From: Culex pipiens pallens
Lineage: Eukaryota > Arthropoda > Insecta > Diptera > Culicidae
Assembly: GCF_016801865.2 (NCBI RefSeq)
Contig: NC_068939.1
Location: 178,342,792-178,406,791, forward strand
Direction of reading: 5' to 3'
Length of the DNA stretch: 64,000 nt
Shown here: piece by piece, positions 1-11,772 of the stretch
Numbering within the stretch: position 1 is the first letter of the stretch
Layout of the letters: each line of letters opens with the position of its first letter
Notes under the pieces: model-generated
The model's input: only the letters and a program-made list of their open reading frames with translations
Databases searched by the model: none
Told to the model about the DNA's origin: nothing
Translations under genes and position numbers: made by a program

Positions 1-1137
1 AGAGAAAAGATTTAATAAAGAAAAGTTTAAAAATCCCAACCGTTTTGGCGTGTTATTGTGGCACTGTTGATGACAGCCCTTAGTTTCGTTCCTGGAGAGT
101 GAGGGAGTCGTTTTATAGGATAATTATTATTAAAATTGAAATACCTTAAAAATATTTATTTAACAGCAAAATTCTACAACTAGAAAAATTCTAAACGAAA
201 AACTAATATCTACAATCAATGTGATTAAACCGTAAAAACCACCATAATTTGCCTGTCTGGAAAACCGGCGCGGCAAATTGATTTGGGGAAATTAGTCTCA
301 TTAGAACCATATCGTGCCAAAAAGGTGAAACCCCCCAAAAGCCTGCCTAAAGTCAAACCATTAGCGTGGCATCACCACCGGGGTTTCCTTCCCTTCCCAT
401 CATCACTCCTTCATTGACTGCGTGGAAAAATTAGCCCAATTTTGCACCTTCCCGTTTGCCGAGAAAAAGCATCGGAAAAGCTGCTGCCATCACTCACCTG
501 CCGCAGCAGGGTGGAAAAGATTTGTGTGTGAATTTTGGTGCGCAATTTTCCGGAAAAAATACTCTTCCATTTTCAGCAGACGTTCTAATGTGGGCAAAAC
601 CAAACAAAATTCAATTTTTCTTTGCGGCAACTTTTGGCCCCGATGGTGATGATGAAGATGATGAGTTTTGCTTTGTTTGGTGAAACATTTCGGAATGCGA
701 CGGAGGGGAAGTTGGGCTTCCGAATATTGAAAGAGGAAAATTGGACAGAGAAGGATGTTTTATGGTTTGGATTACTGTTTCCATGGATTTTGAGGATTAT
801 TTTTAGTTTGCGATCCCCAATTTCTTCCCAGTTTTTCGATTTAATAATGAAGTACCAGACAGCGTTATTTTCATCATATTAAAATTAAAAGGATCTAGAA
901 ATTCATTTAAAAATGAAATAATGAAATAAAAATATATATATATATGTTCAAGTAATTTTAAACAGTGTCATTTAATACGTACGATTTTCAATTAAAGAAA
1001 TTCAAGAAATTCAGAAAAAGCAATAATTTTCACCAATTCAGCAAACTCTACATATAAAATCATGAATTAAATAAAAATCATATAAAACATAAATTTATGA
1101 AATTTATGGTATAAATAAACTTTAAAAAATTATAAAA
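1..1137. other. left flank, no gene seen
   Basis: Mixed single-copy-looking sequence, moderately GC-rich to about 850 and then AT-rich. The overlapping open frames of 75-86 codons near 420-880 overlap one another in different frames and show no domain or low-complexity-free core, so I do not call them genes. A GATGATG-type short repeat lies near 645-665 and a short (TA)n run near 932-944. Satellite-like ATGAAATTT words begin to appear from about 1,095. Confidence 0.6.
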
Positions 1138-1655
1138 ATGATAAAATTTATGAAATTTATGAAATTTATGAAATTTATGAAATTTATGAAATTTATGAAA
1201 TTTATGAAATTTATGAAATTTATGAAATTTATGAAATTTATGAAATTTATGAAATTTATGAAATTTATGAAATTTATGAAATTTATGAAATTTATGAAAT
1301 TTATGAAATTTATGAAATTTATGAAATTTATGAAATTTATGAAATTTATGAAATTTATGAAATTTATAAAATTTATGAAATTTATGAAATTTATGAAATT
1401 TATGAAATTTATGAAATTTATGAAATTTATGAAATTTATGAAATTTATGAAATTTATGAAATTTATGAAATTTATAAAATTTATGAAATTTATGAAATTT
1501 ATGAAATTTATGAAATTTATGAAATTTATGAAATTTATGAAATTTATGAAATTTATGAAATTTATGAAATTTATGAAATTTATGAAATTTATGAAATTTA
1601 TGAAATTTATGAAATTTATGAAATTTAAGAAATTTATGAAATAAATTGAATTTAT
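1138..1655. repeat. 9-bp satellite A, first array (ATGAAATTT)n
   Basis: About 56 tandem copies of ATGAAATTT, with only a few ATAAAATTT or AAGAAATTT variants. Because the period is divisible by three, the array reads open as Met-Lys-Phe repeats, but this is not a coding signature. The array ends in the junction sequence at 1,656. Confidence 0.97.
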
Positions 1656-1750
1656 GAAACTAGCTAAATAACTTCGAAGTTTGGAAAAAATAATAAATTC
1701 AAGAAATTTATTATGTTCAGGAAGTTGAATTATTCAAGAAATTCAAGAAT
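1656..1750. repeat. satellite A to B junction, copy 1
   Basis: A roughly 95-bp non-satellite sequence beginning GAAACTAGCTAA and containing CTTCGAAGTTTGG and TTCAGGAAGT separates the ATGAAATTT array from the CAAGAAATT array. A close copy occurs at 3,772-3,867 in the same position between the same two satellites, which shows that the whole composite was duplicated. Confidence 0.9.
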
Positions 1751-2282
1751 TTTAAAAAAATAAGGAATATAAGATATTCAAGCAATTCAAAAAATTCAAA
1801 AAAATCAAGAAATTCAAGAAATTTTCAAATTCAAGAAATTCAAGAAAATTCAAGAAATTCAAGAAATTCAAGAATTTTAAGAAATTCAAAAAAATCAAGA
1901 AATTCAAGAAATTCAAGAAATTCAAGAAATTCAAGAAATTCAAGAAATTCAAGAAATTCAAAAAATTCAAAAAATTCAAGAAATTCAAGAAATTCAAGAA
2001 ATTCAAAAAATTCAAAAAATTCAAGAAATTCAAGAAATTCAAAAATTCAAGAAATTTAAGAAATTCAGAAAATTCAAGAAATTCAAGAAATTCAAGAAAT
2101 TTAAGAAATTCAAGAAATTCAAGAAATTCAAGAAATTCAAGAAATTCAAGAAATTCAAGAAATTCAAGCAATTCAAGAAATTTTCAAATTCAGGGAATTC
2201 AAAAAATTCAAGAAATTCAAGAAATTCAAGAAATTTAAGAAATTCAAGAAATTCAAGAAATTCAAGAAATTTAAGCAATTCA
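1751..2282. repeat. 9-bp satellite B, first array (CAAGAAATT)n
   Basis: Degenerate tandem CAAGAAATT monomers with many CAAAAAATT, TAAGAAATT and similar variants. This is the reverse complement of the CTTGAATTT satellite of the 36-52 kb array. It is visibly more diverged than the adjacent ATGAAATTT arrays. It ends at a short bridge (about 2,283-2,305) leading into the second satellite A array. Confidence 0.95.
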
Positions 2283-2305
2283 ATGAATTATGATATTATG
2301 ATCAT

Positions 2306-3771
2306 GAAATTATTAATTTATGAAATTTATGAAATTTATGAAATTTATGAAATTTATGAAATTTATGAAATTTATGAAATTTATGAAATTTATGAAATTT
2401 ATGAAATTTATGAAATTTATGAAATTTATGAAATTTATGAAATTTATGAAATTTATGAAATTTATGAAATTTATGAAATTTATGAAATTTATGAAATTTA
2501 TGAAATTTATGAAATTTATGAAATTTATGAAATTTATGAAATTTATGAAATTTATGAAATTTATGAAATTTATGAAATTTATGAAATTTATGAAATTTAT
2601 GAAATTTATGAAATTTATGAAATTTATGAAATTTATGAAATTTATGAAATTTATGAAATTTATGAAATTTATGAAATTTATGAAATTTATGAAATTTATG
2701 AAATTTATGAAATTTATGAAATTTATGAAATTTATGAAATTTATGAAATTTATGAAATTTATGAAATTTATGAAATTTATGAAATTTATGAAATTTATGA
2801 AATTTATGAAATTTATGAAATTTATGAAATTTATGAAATTTATGAAATTTATGAAATTTATGAAATTTATGAAATTTATGAAATTTATGAAATTTATGAA
2901 ATTTATGAAATTTATGAAATTTATGAAATTTATGAAATTTATGAAATTTATGAAATTTATGAAATTTATGAAATTTATGAAATTTATGAAATTTATGAAA
3001 TTTATGAAATTTATGAAATTTATGAAATTTATGAAATTTATGAAATTTATGAAATTTATGAAATTTATGAAATTTATGAAATTTATGAAATTTATGAAAT
3101 TTATGAAATTTATGAAATTTATGAAATTTATGAAATTTTATGAAATTTATGAAATTTATGAAATTTATGAAATTTATGAAATTTATGAAATTTATGAAAT
3201 TTATGAAATTTATGAAATTTATGAAATTTATGAAATTTATGAAATTTATGAAATTTATGAAATTTATGAAATTTATGAAATTTATGAAATTTATGAAATT
3301 TATGAAATTTATGAAATTTATGAAATTTATGAAATTTATGAAATTTATGAAATTTATGAAATTTATGAAATTTATGAAATTTATGAAATTTATGAAATTT
3401 ATGAAATTTATGAAATTTATGAAATTTATGAAATTTATGAAATTTATGAAATTTATGAAATTTATGAAATTTATGAAATTTATGAAATTTATGAAATTTA
3501 TGAAATTTATGAAATTTATGAAATTTATGAAATTTATGAAATTTATGAAATTTATGAAATTTATGAAATTTATGAAATTTATGAAATTTATGAAATTTAT
3601 GAAATTTATGAAATTTATGAATTTTATGAAATTTATGAAATTTATGAAATTTATGAAATTTATGAAATTTATGAAATTTATGAAATTTATGAAATTTATG
3701 AAATTTATGAAATTTATGAAATTTATGAAATTTATGAAATTTATGAAATTTATGATATTTATGAAATTCAT
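2306..3771. repeat. 9-bp satellite A, second array (ATGAAATTT)n
   Basis: About 163 copies of ATGAAATTT. The first 830 bp or so appear free of substitutions. A single inserted T near 3,137 shifts the phase by one base, and one substitution lies near 3,621. The long open frames over this stretch on both strands come only from the 9-bp period; their switch from Met-Lys-Phe to Tyr-Glu-Ile marks the inserted base. Confidence 0.98.
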
Positions 3772-3867
3772 GAAACTAGCTAACTAAATTCGAAGTTTGG
3801 TAAAAAATAATAAATTTAAGAAATTTATGATATTCAGGAAGTATAATTATTCAAGAAATTCAAGAAC
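3772..3867. repeat. satellite A to B junction, copy 2
   Basis: Second copy of the junction at 1,656-1,750, offset by 2,116-2,117 bp. It shares GAAACTAGCTAA, TTCGAAGTTTGG and TTCAGGAAGT, with scattered substitutions and small indels. Confidence 0.9.
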
Positions 3868-5815
3868 TTCAAGAATTTCAAAAAATTTAAGGAATTCAAG
3901 ATATTAAAGAAATTCAAGAAATTTAAGAAATTCAAGAAGTTCAAGAAATTCAAGAATTTTAAAAAAATTAAGGAATTCAAGAAATTCAAGAAATTCAAGA
4001 AATTCAAGAAATTCAAGAAATTCAAGAAATTCAAGAAATTCAAGAAATTCAAGAAATTCAAGAAATTCAAGAAATTCAAGAAATTCAAGAAATTCAAGAA
4101 ATTCAAGAAATTCAAGAAATTCAAGAAATTCAAGAAATTCAAGAAATTCAAGAAATTCAAGAAATTCAAGAAATTCAAGAAATTCAAGAAATTCAAAAAA
4201 TTCAAGAAATTCAAGAAATTCAAGAAATTCAAGAAATTCAAGAAATTCAAGAAATTCAAGAAATTCAAGAAATTCAAGAAATTCAAGAAATTCAAGAAAT
4301 TCAAGAAATTCAAGAAATTCAAGAAATTCAAAAAATTCAAGAAACTCAAGAAATTCAAGAAATTCACGAAATTCAAGAAATTCAAGAAATTCAAGAAATT
4401 CAAGAAATTCAAGAAATTCAAGAAATTCAAGAAATTCAAGAAATTCAAGAAATTCAAGAAATTCAAGAAATTCAAGAAATTCAAGAAATTCAAGAAATTC
4501 AAGAAATTCAAGAATTTCAAGAAATTAAAAAAAAATCAAGAAATTCAAGAAATTTAAGAAATTCAAGAAATTCAAGAAATTCAAGAAATTCAAGAAATTC
4601 AAGAAATTCAAGAAATTCAAGAAATTCATAAAATTCAAGAAATTCAAGAAATTCAAAAAATTCAAGAAATTCAAGAAATTCAAGAAATTCAAGAAATTCA
4701 AGAAATTCAAGAAATTCAAGAAATTCAAGAAATTCAAGAAATTCAAGAAATTCAAGAAATTCAAGAAATTCAAGAAATTCAAGAAATTCAAGAAATTCAA
4801 GAAATTCAAGAAATTCAAGAAATTCAAGAAATTCAAGAAATTCAAGAAATTCAAGAAATTCAAGAAATTCAAGAAATTCAAGAAATTCAAGAAATTCAAG
4901 AAATTCAAGAAATTCAAGAAATTCAAGAAATTCAAGAAATTCAAGAAATTCAAGAAATTCAAGAAATTTAAGAAATTCAAGAAATTCAAGAAATTCAAGA
5001 AATTCAAGAAATTCAAGAAATTCAAGAAATTCAAGAAATTCAAGAAATTCAAGAAATTCAAAAAATTCAAGAAATTCAAGAAATTGAAGAAATTCAAGAC
5101 ATTCAAGAAATTCAAGAAATTCTAGAAATTCTAGAAATTCAAGAAATTTAAGAAATTCAAGAAATTCAAGAAATTTAAGAAATTCAAGAAATTCAAGAAA
5201 TTCAAGAAATTCAAGAAATTCAAGAAATTCAAGAAATTCAAGAAATTCAAGAAATTCAACAAATTCAAGAAATTCAAGAAATTCAAGAAATTCAAGAAAT
5301 TCAAGAAATTCAAGAAATTCAAGAAATTCAAGAAATTCAAGAAATTCAAGAAATTCAAGAAATTCAAGAAATTCAAGAAATTTAAGAAATTCAAGAAATT
5401 CAAGAAATTCAAGAAATTCAAGAAATTCAAGAAATTCAAGAAATTCAAGAAATTCAAGAAATTCAAGAAATTCAAAAAATTCAAGAAATTCAAGAAATTT
5501 AAGAAATTCAAGACATTCAAGAAATTCAAGAAATTCTAGAAATTCTAGAAATTCAAGAAATTTAAGAAATTCAAGAAATTCAAGAAATTTAAGAAATTCA
5601 AGAAATTCAAGAAATTCTAGAAATTCTAGAAATCTTGAAATTCTCGAAATTCTAGAAATTCTAGAAATTCTAGAAATTCTAGAAATTCTAGAAATTCAAG
5701 AAATTCAAGAAATTCAAAAAATTCAAGAAATTCAAGAAATTCAAGTAATTCAAGAAATTCAAGAAAGTCAAGATATTCCAGAAATTGAAGAAATTTTATA
5801 ATTCAAACAATTTAA
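3868..5815. repeat. 9-bp satellite B, second array (CAAGAAATT)n
   Basis: About 215 CAAGAAATT monomers. It contains a sub-repeat: a segment with GACATT followed by two TTCTAGAA monomers occurs at 5,098 and again at 5,512, exactly 414 bp (46 monomers) apart. From 5,615 to about 5,695 most monomers are the variant AAATTCTAG. The array decays into unique sequence after about 5,760. Confidence 0.96.
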
Positions 5816-7939
5816 CAAATTTTTGCATTTCAAAAAAGAAATTCGAGGAATTTCCTTTCGTTTGTAGAAGAAAATTGAAATCTTAGCAGGACATTTTTTT
5901 CTGGAAGTAGACACCAGTTTCCGAACCAGATTTCACCGAAGCCCTAAAACCGGGACTCCCACAAGGAAAAGTTACGGAACCGCACACAACCACACATATT
6001 TATTCGTTTCGGCGGGAGTTTCTTCGCGGACCAAATTGGTGCGGTGCAAAGAAACACTGCGAAAAGAAAGCAATCTGTCTGAAACATTTGCTCATTAAAA
6101 ATTTTCACTCAATCTCAAGGGGGAAAAAGGGAGAAAAGAGGGGGTGGAGGTACTTTTCTTGGCGCTCGTCTTCCCGGGTGAAAAGTGGGTTCCGGCTGTT
6201 TACTTAGTGGGAAAGGTGGGAAAGGGGGAGGCGCAGTATTTACGCCAGATAATGATGCCAAACTGGGAACGTTTTCGCCACGACGGAGGGCAGCCGTTGG
6301 TGGTTTTGGCCAACTTTCGGGGAAACACGGGACTCGTTAGCGGAAATGGGGTTTAATGAGACTAAGAGTCTGGCGGAAACGGGAGGTTGGAGTTGGAGTT
6401 GGAGGTTTATCATTGTGAGACTGGGCCGGGGTGAGAATTGTTGCTTGTACAGATTTTATATGTATATTTTTGAAGAAGTATAACGATTTTTTTTGAAATA
6501 TGTTGGTTTACGATCTTTTGAAGGAGTATGCTTAGATCAACTCCATTTCAAATCTTTCCAGAGTAGATTCAAGCTCATCCCGCTGAGTCAGTCAAAATTG
6601 ATGGACTCCTTCGACTCGACGAATCCCTCACTTTGTCGCCACTGTCGGTCGTCTCGCGTCCAGCTTTCATCGAGTTCCGTTGAAATGTGCTTACAGCAGA
6701 TGTGCAAAGAATGTGACTAGTGTGTGGAAAAAGAATTGTATTTGCTCTCGGAAACCCCAACTCCTTCCTCTTCACGTCTTCTGGTTTTTCCCGTGAAGGA
6801 TTTATACCGCATTTTTTTCCTTGTTTACTGTCGTCACTTCCGTTTCCCGCAGCTTTACGAAGAAAAGAGTGAGGTTCTACAAAGTGTCCCACGTCCAGCC
6901 ATGAGCGAGCTTTCATGGAGCAGCAGAGCAGCACCGACCGGCACAGTGATGCAAGGTTACGACGGATGGTTGATCATCGTTTTCTGTTGACATCTCTCCC
7001 GTCGTTGTCGTCGTCGTCGTCTTCGTTGGTGCATTGTTACCAGATTCTATGTTGCAGAACACCGCAAGACGAATAGTTGTTAGTTACACCGGGAAATGGA
7101 TGTAACCAAAGTTTCACAAACCGGAACAATGCTGACGCGGTTGGGTGACTTTTTTGTGTGTGTGTGCTGTTTTTCTCTGGTTTAAATCTGGATCAGCTGA
7201 ATTGGATTGTGTTTGGGTTGTGGATTTGCTTGATTTGCTTCATTTTATGATGTTTTATGATCAAAAATACATTTGCAAACATTCTTAGTCTAAAATAGTA
7301 GTTTTTCAAACATAATTCTTCTAGTCAACTGTATTTATTCCAACTCCCCCCCCGGGGGAAATGTCTTCAAATCTCACCCAGCATTTGCACAACACAAAAT
7401 TGGCACAATCCATCAGTGTAGTGATGCCACGCCGGATGTTATTCGTTGTCCGTCATGGTCGCTGAACCGTGAACCCGGTTGACACTAACACATCGTCAGC
7501 GAAAAAAAAATAAATAGACAACCGTCATGTCTTGCCAGAAAGCGACACACAAAAATCATATGGTTATGGAAGCATATTTTTGTGTCCCGATGGAAATCCA
7601 CTCATGGTGGTGCTGCTATGTGTGTGTGTGTGTGAGTATCTCATTTCACGCTAGTCCAGAGGTGTCACTCCGCGGAGAACCCCGGAACGTGCCATTTTTG
7701 GCAGTTTTTTTCTCTTCGATGGAAATTCGTACGCGCTTGCAAAACCAACATCATCGGACAGATCTATTATACGAGGGCAAATGCGAACGCGATAGCACGT
7801 TGCGACCCCGACTTTGGGACACATGAAAATGGTTTCAGAGATTTAAGTAAAATTTATATTAAATAAAATAACTTAAAAATAAAGCATAAATAATTTAAAG
7901 ATCATATTAAATATTCCTTATGAAAATCAAAACTTTTTG
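5816..7939. other. single-copy island, no gene seen
   Basis: This stretch is GC-richer than its surroundings. It includes a GTC-rich microsatellite near 7,000-7,023, a short TG run near 7,619-7,634 and a C/G homopolymer run near 7,345. Open frames of 60-119 codons overlap on both strands without any recognisable domain, start context or splice structure. It could hold regulatory sequence, but nothing here shows it. Confidence 0.6.
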
Positions 7940-7960
7940 CCTTTCTTACAAAAGAAAGGT
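7940..7960. repeat. recurrent CCTTTCTTAC hairpin
   Basis: CCTTTCTT and AAGAAAGG flank a 4-base centre (ACAA), giving an 8-bp perfect stem. Related sequences occur near 10,187, 22,936, 24,109 and 24,840, each at the edge of a repeat-like stretch, so it is probably the terminus of a dispersed element family. The superfamily is not clear. Confidence 0.6.
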
Positions 7961-8244
7961 TTAAGGTTTGCTTTTGGAAAAATGCTTTTTTCAGAAATCT
8001 TAAAAAAAACCTGTCCGGTGGGGAATCGTCCCAGAAAAAAAATCCTCTTACTAATTTAAAGATTTAAATGGGCTCTTTCGATTGAATTTCGGCCAAAAAC
8101 CCGGAACTCGAAGCCTGATTTTTGCGAGCTCATTTTCTGAAATACTTGGGCGATGTCTGTGTCCGCTCTTAAAAATGTGTGTCTTCCATCACTGAAAAAC
8201 CGCTCGTAAAACTCACAATTTTTATAATTCAGATTTGCAGCCGT

Positions 8245-9507
8245 CCCGAGCAGGGGTAAATAACACGGGAATACCAGATTTTGGTATTACTTGAGCAAAT
8301 AACAGCGACCAAAATGTGCCCTTGGTTGCCCAGTAATAGATGGTAAAATACCATGAAATCATACCAAAGTCTTGTATGTGGAAGGGCACAACAATACCAA
8401 ACCATGTTATTCCAAGGGTAAAATAATACCTCAAAATAAAACCATTTCAATACCAAGTTGAGGTCTTCTGGATTTTTGAACATTGCTTGAATACCAAAAC
8501 TTGGTATTGCCATGGTTTAATTTTTAGGTATTCCCGCGCACTTGGATAATCAGATTTTGGTATTCCTGTGGTCTTCCAAATACATGATTTTGGTATGAAT
8601 TCATGGTATTCTACTATCTATTACTGGGCAACCAAGAGTACATTTTGGTCGCTGGTATTTGCACAAGAAATACCTAAATTTGGTATTTTCATACCATTTT
8701 TAGTGCATCAGTTGCAGTCAGTGAAAAAAAACGGAAATGATCCATATGCAACAGCCAAATCTACTCACCTGATGATTCCATGTTGTTCTTAGTGATATTC
8801 TTCACCACACTGAATGCATTTGTCATTGATGAACGGCCTGTGCATGAGGTTCTTGAAGATTCTGAAAAATAACAAGATTGAAAAATAAGTGTTATTAAAA
8901 TAAAACTGGATTGAAATTCACCAAAATTCAATAATCTTTCGATTGACTCGTTTTTCAAAGTATTTGGGTTTTTTTTTTTCAAGTCATTTTAGCGCAAAAT
9001 TCATTATCTTGTCCAAATTGGTAAAAAAAATTCCCATAGTTTCAGAGAAATTTGATGAAACCTTTCAATACCAAAAAAATACCAAAATGTGGCATCCTGA
9101 CTTAGAAATTTTTTCATAATGTCAAGTCATTTCTTTAGGGGGTATATCAAAAATGTTTAAAATCAGGTTTTAAATTTCCGGTTTTCAATTAAAGCATTTG
9201 CTTTGAGACATCATTTTAGCGCAAAATTAATTATTTTGTCAAAATTGGTCAAAATTTTTCCATAGTTTCAGAGGAATTTGATAAAATACTTAAATACCAA
9301 AAGAATACCAAAATGTGGTGTTCGACCATTGACAAATTCTGCAATTTTGCAATATCAAAACAATACCTTAAATTGGTATGATACCACACTTTGCTCTTGC
9401 ATAATCCTCAAGACAAATTTTAAAGGGTCCAGGAATACCAAAATTTGGTATTGATACCAGAGAAAGGTATTATTACGCATTTCCCTTGTTATTTACCCAT
9501 GCTCGGG
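8245..9507. mobile_element. TIR element with AATACCAAA-rich interior
   Basis: The ends are inverted repeats: CCCGAGCAGGGGTAAATA at the left and the complement of CCCGAGCATGGGTAAATA at the right, roughly 20 bp or more of TIR. The interior is full of AATACCAAA / TTTGGTATT words on both strands and contains a direct duplication offset by 227 bp (from about 8,984 and 9,211). No transposase frame is visible, so it is non-autonomous. I could not identify a convincing target-site duplication. The open frames inside it are tandem-repeat by-products. Confidence 0.75.
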
Positions 9508-10737
9508 GTGGGGTCGGAGACGAACATTTTATTTTTCTATTCACAATTTTCGACCATTTAATGTGGTAAAATCTATTTTTAGAGGTATTTGTTGGACAAT
9601 TTTACAGATAACACTATCAAATTAAAAGAATTCAGTTTCAAACAAAAAGCCATTCGAAAACATGCGCCATAAACTGCTTGAAGCTCTTCCAAAATTTATT
9701 TCCAGGGATATAGCCATATTATTGTTATTCGTCTTATTTTTACAATATTTTTCCCATAAAATTTTTGGTTTTATACAGAATCATATACTGAACATCAAAT
9801 TCGAATTCCCGGCTCGTTCACGCTCGAAAGATCGACAAGTCGTCAAGTCGAAGCATAAACGCCAGCACATTTACGTCTGCGCGTTTTACGCTGCGCGTTG
9901 AAGTGTTCTTTCTGGCTTCTCATAATAGATTGACAAAGTGCAATATCGATACATATTTTTTTAAGTTAATCATAGACTAACATTAAAGACTGAGTACCCT
10001 TTATTTTTTTCTAATAATGTCTATCCAATAAGTTTTTCTAAATTAAATATAATTATCTTGTGACTCATAATGCACTTCTGAATTAAAAAAATGCATTCGG
10101 GGTTTAGTCTAAAAAAAATCGAAGCTTTAGGTCAAATTCTCACTGGGTGGTGTCATTATGTTTCTAAAAAATAATTTCATCATTTTGTAAGAAAGGCTCT
10201 ATTTCACCTCTGGTGTTTTTTTTTTCAAATAATTCAAAATTGGTCAGTAGGCTCTTTGGCTCAAATATTTGATCAGTAGTAAAGTCTTCGCTGAGTTAGG
10301 GTGTTTCTTATAATTGAAGTTGGGGTAGAATTGTTTTTTGTTATTATTATCGATTTTGGTTCTCTTGAACGCAAATGGAAGATTATTTGCTAGGCTTTAA
10401 AGGAATAAATAGTTTGATGAACATTTTCTAACCAAAAATTTAAAATGTCTATAAAATGCTGTTTCGAGCGTGTTTTGACCTGGATTTTTTTACAAAATTT
10501 ATCTAAAAACGAGTGTTGTTCATTAGCAAGATACTTACAAACAGCAAAAATAAAAATAAAACTTGTAAGAATTTTGTGGAAAAAACGAAACTTTTTACTG
10601 CATTGAAAATGCCTTTAAATGTTGGTGAATGCATTTTAAACTGTTTTAAGCTGATTACAATTAAAATTTCATTGAAGTTTTGAGGAGAACAAAAACTTTG
10701 AAACTTATTTGCAACAGCTTTATTATAATTTTTTTGT
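9508..10737. other. AT-rich sequence, no gene seen
   Basis: No gene, tRNA or complete element is recognised. A short segment at about 10,180-10,225, ending TTTGTAAGAAAGGCTCTAT, matches in reverse complement a segment at about 22,915-22,952, so at least one dispersed-repeat terminus is present. Confidence 0.5.
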
Positions 10738-11093
10738 AAAAAATACCTCAAATTTTCACATAATGTCGTATTTTCTCGAAAATACTGAAATTATCATCAT
10801 TTGCAATCCGTGGGTATGGGACCATCCATAAACCTCGTGGACACTTTTTTGGGAATATGTTATCCCCCTTAAGTGTCCATGTGGTTAATGGATGGTCCCT
10901 ATCCAAAAGAAGCCAAATTTGTTACATTTTCACTTTATAAGAGTTGTTTTGTTAATAAAATCCAGAAATTAACAGGAATGTCTTTTCACTTTATTGGAAC
11001 TTTTTAGTAAAATTAAACAATTTTCATAAAATTTCAATTATTTACTCGAATTGTTATAAAAAATTCAGTGTTTTGTGAAAAATTAAATATTTT
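10738..11093. repeat. degenerate dispersed repeat (TACCCAT family), reverse copy
   Basis: The segment contains GTATTTTCTCGAAAATACTG and TTTGCAA...GGGTAT, the reverse complement of a repeat seen at 11,804-12,380, 18,085-18,130, 21,240-21,738 and 22,732-22,800. That repeat is recognised by words such as GATACCCATATTGCAAATTAT and AGTATTTTGTGAAAA. This copy is interrupted by an 82-bp MITE and by the SINE-like element that follows. Confidence 0.6.
10818..10899. mobile_element. 82-bp MITE with TAT duplication
   Basis: GGGACCATCCATAAACC at the left pairs with GGTTAATGGATGGTCCC at the right, giving terminal inverted repeats of about 27 bp around a centre of about 25 bp. The trinucleotide TAT flanks both ends (10,815-10,817 and 10,900-10,902). 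Removing the element and one TAT restores the host repeat (GGGTATCCAAAAG), which supports a real insertion. Its TIR shares CATCCATAAA with the MITE at 31,397. Confidence 0.85.
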
Positions 11094-11571
11094 CTAATCT
11101 AATCTAATCAGACCCTAGCGCAGCCAATCTTTCGAAGGGATCCTGGAGAGTGCCTTAGGTTAGATGACGCCTAGCACTCTTCTTGTCATTTATTAACATT
11201 TGCAGTGCGCCATTGCATTAGAATGCATTGAAACATCACAAGCGTTAAAGCGGCCAGGCCTACTGCGTAAAGCCGTATCGCAGAGATGATTCGTAATTGG
11301 GTTGAGTTTGAGCACTGAGTGTTCGAACAACAACACAATTCTGAATCGACAGGGGAGGAAGAAGCGTGGGGACACACCACCATACGCTCCGAGATTTTGG
11401 TTGTATTCGTTGGGAGCACCATGCTAAGAAGGTTTGGTACTCCGGGTCCCTCTGGGATGGGACATTGTATTTCCACGAATGCCCTGGACACTATTTGCCG
11501 TGGTTATAGCGCCACAACTCGCTCTCTGTAACAGTATTTTTAATTCCAATCCAAGCATACAAAGTCGCCAT

Positions 11572-11640
11572 GCCCTAGTGGTTAGCATTTTTGCTTACCA
11601 ACCCAAAGGACGGGGGATCGAACCCCGCCTCGAGCGACTT
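11572..11640 (+). pseudogene. tRNA-like segment inside SINE
   Basis: AAGTCGC (11,572-11,578) and GCGACTT (11,634-11,640) form a 7-bp acceptor-like stem. TGCCCTAGTGG resembles a pol III A box and GGATCGAACCC a B box with its T loop. The anticodon arm is poorly formed (5 bp with a 10-nt loop), so this is a tRNA relic rather than a functional tRNA. Confidence 0.6.
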
Positions 11641-11695
11641 TGATTTTTCGTTCATATTTATCATTTCAAATTTATGTTTTCTTAACTTTCTCGTT

Positions 11696-11772
11696 GGGAG
11701 CAGATGGGCATCGAACCCAGAACCATTCGCTTACAAAGCGAACACCGTAGCCAGTCAGCCACGGCCGCTCCC
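11696..11772 (-). pseudogene. tRNA-Thr(TGT)-like head of SINE
   Basis: On the minus strand GGGAGCG and TGCTCCC pair as an acceptor stem with one G-U. CCGT/ACGG forms a D stem, TTCGC/GCGAA encloses the 7-nt loop TTTGTAA (anticodon TGT), and TGGG/CCCA encloses the T loop TTCGATG. Extra bases between the arms and the shortened T stem argue against a functional tRNA. The position at the 5' end of the retroposon fits a pol III promoter head. Confidence 0.7.

Noticed and set aside
422..882. Three overlapping frames of 75-86 codons at the left end
   Set aside because: Mutually overlapping in different frames, with no domain or start context; chance frames in GC-richer sequence.
2302..3787. Open frames of 286-489 codons of Met-Lys-Phe, Tyr-Glu-Ile and Asn-Phe-Ile repeats
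   Set aside because: Same cause: (ATGAAATTT)n satellite. The change of repeat type within a frame reflects one inserted base, not a domain boundary.
1138..5815. CRISPR-like or spaced repeat array
   Set aside because: Repeats are contiguous 9-mers without spacers, in clearly eukaryotic DNA.
11572..11772. Functional tRNA genes at 11.6-11.8 kb and 34.1-34.2 kb
   Set aside because: The acceptor stems are good, but the anticodon or T loops have non-standard sizes and the segments lie at defined positions within retroposons.
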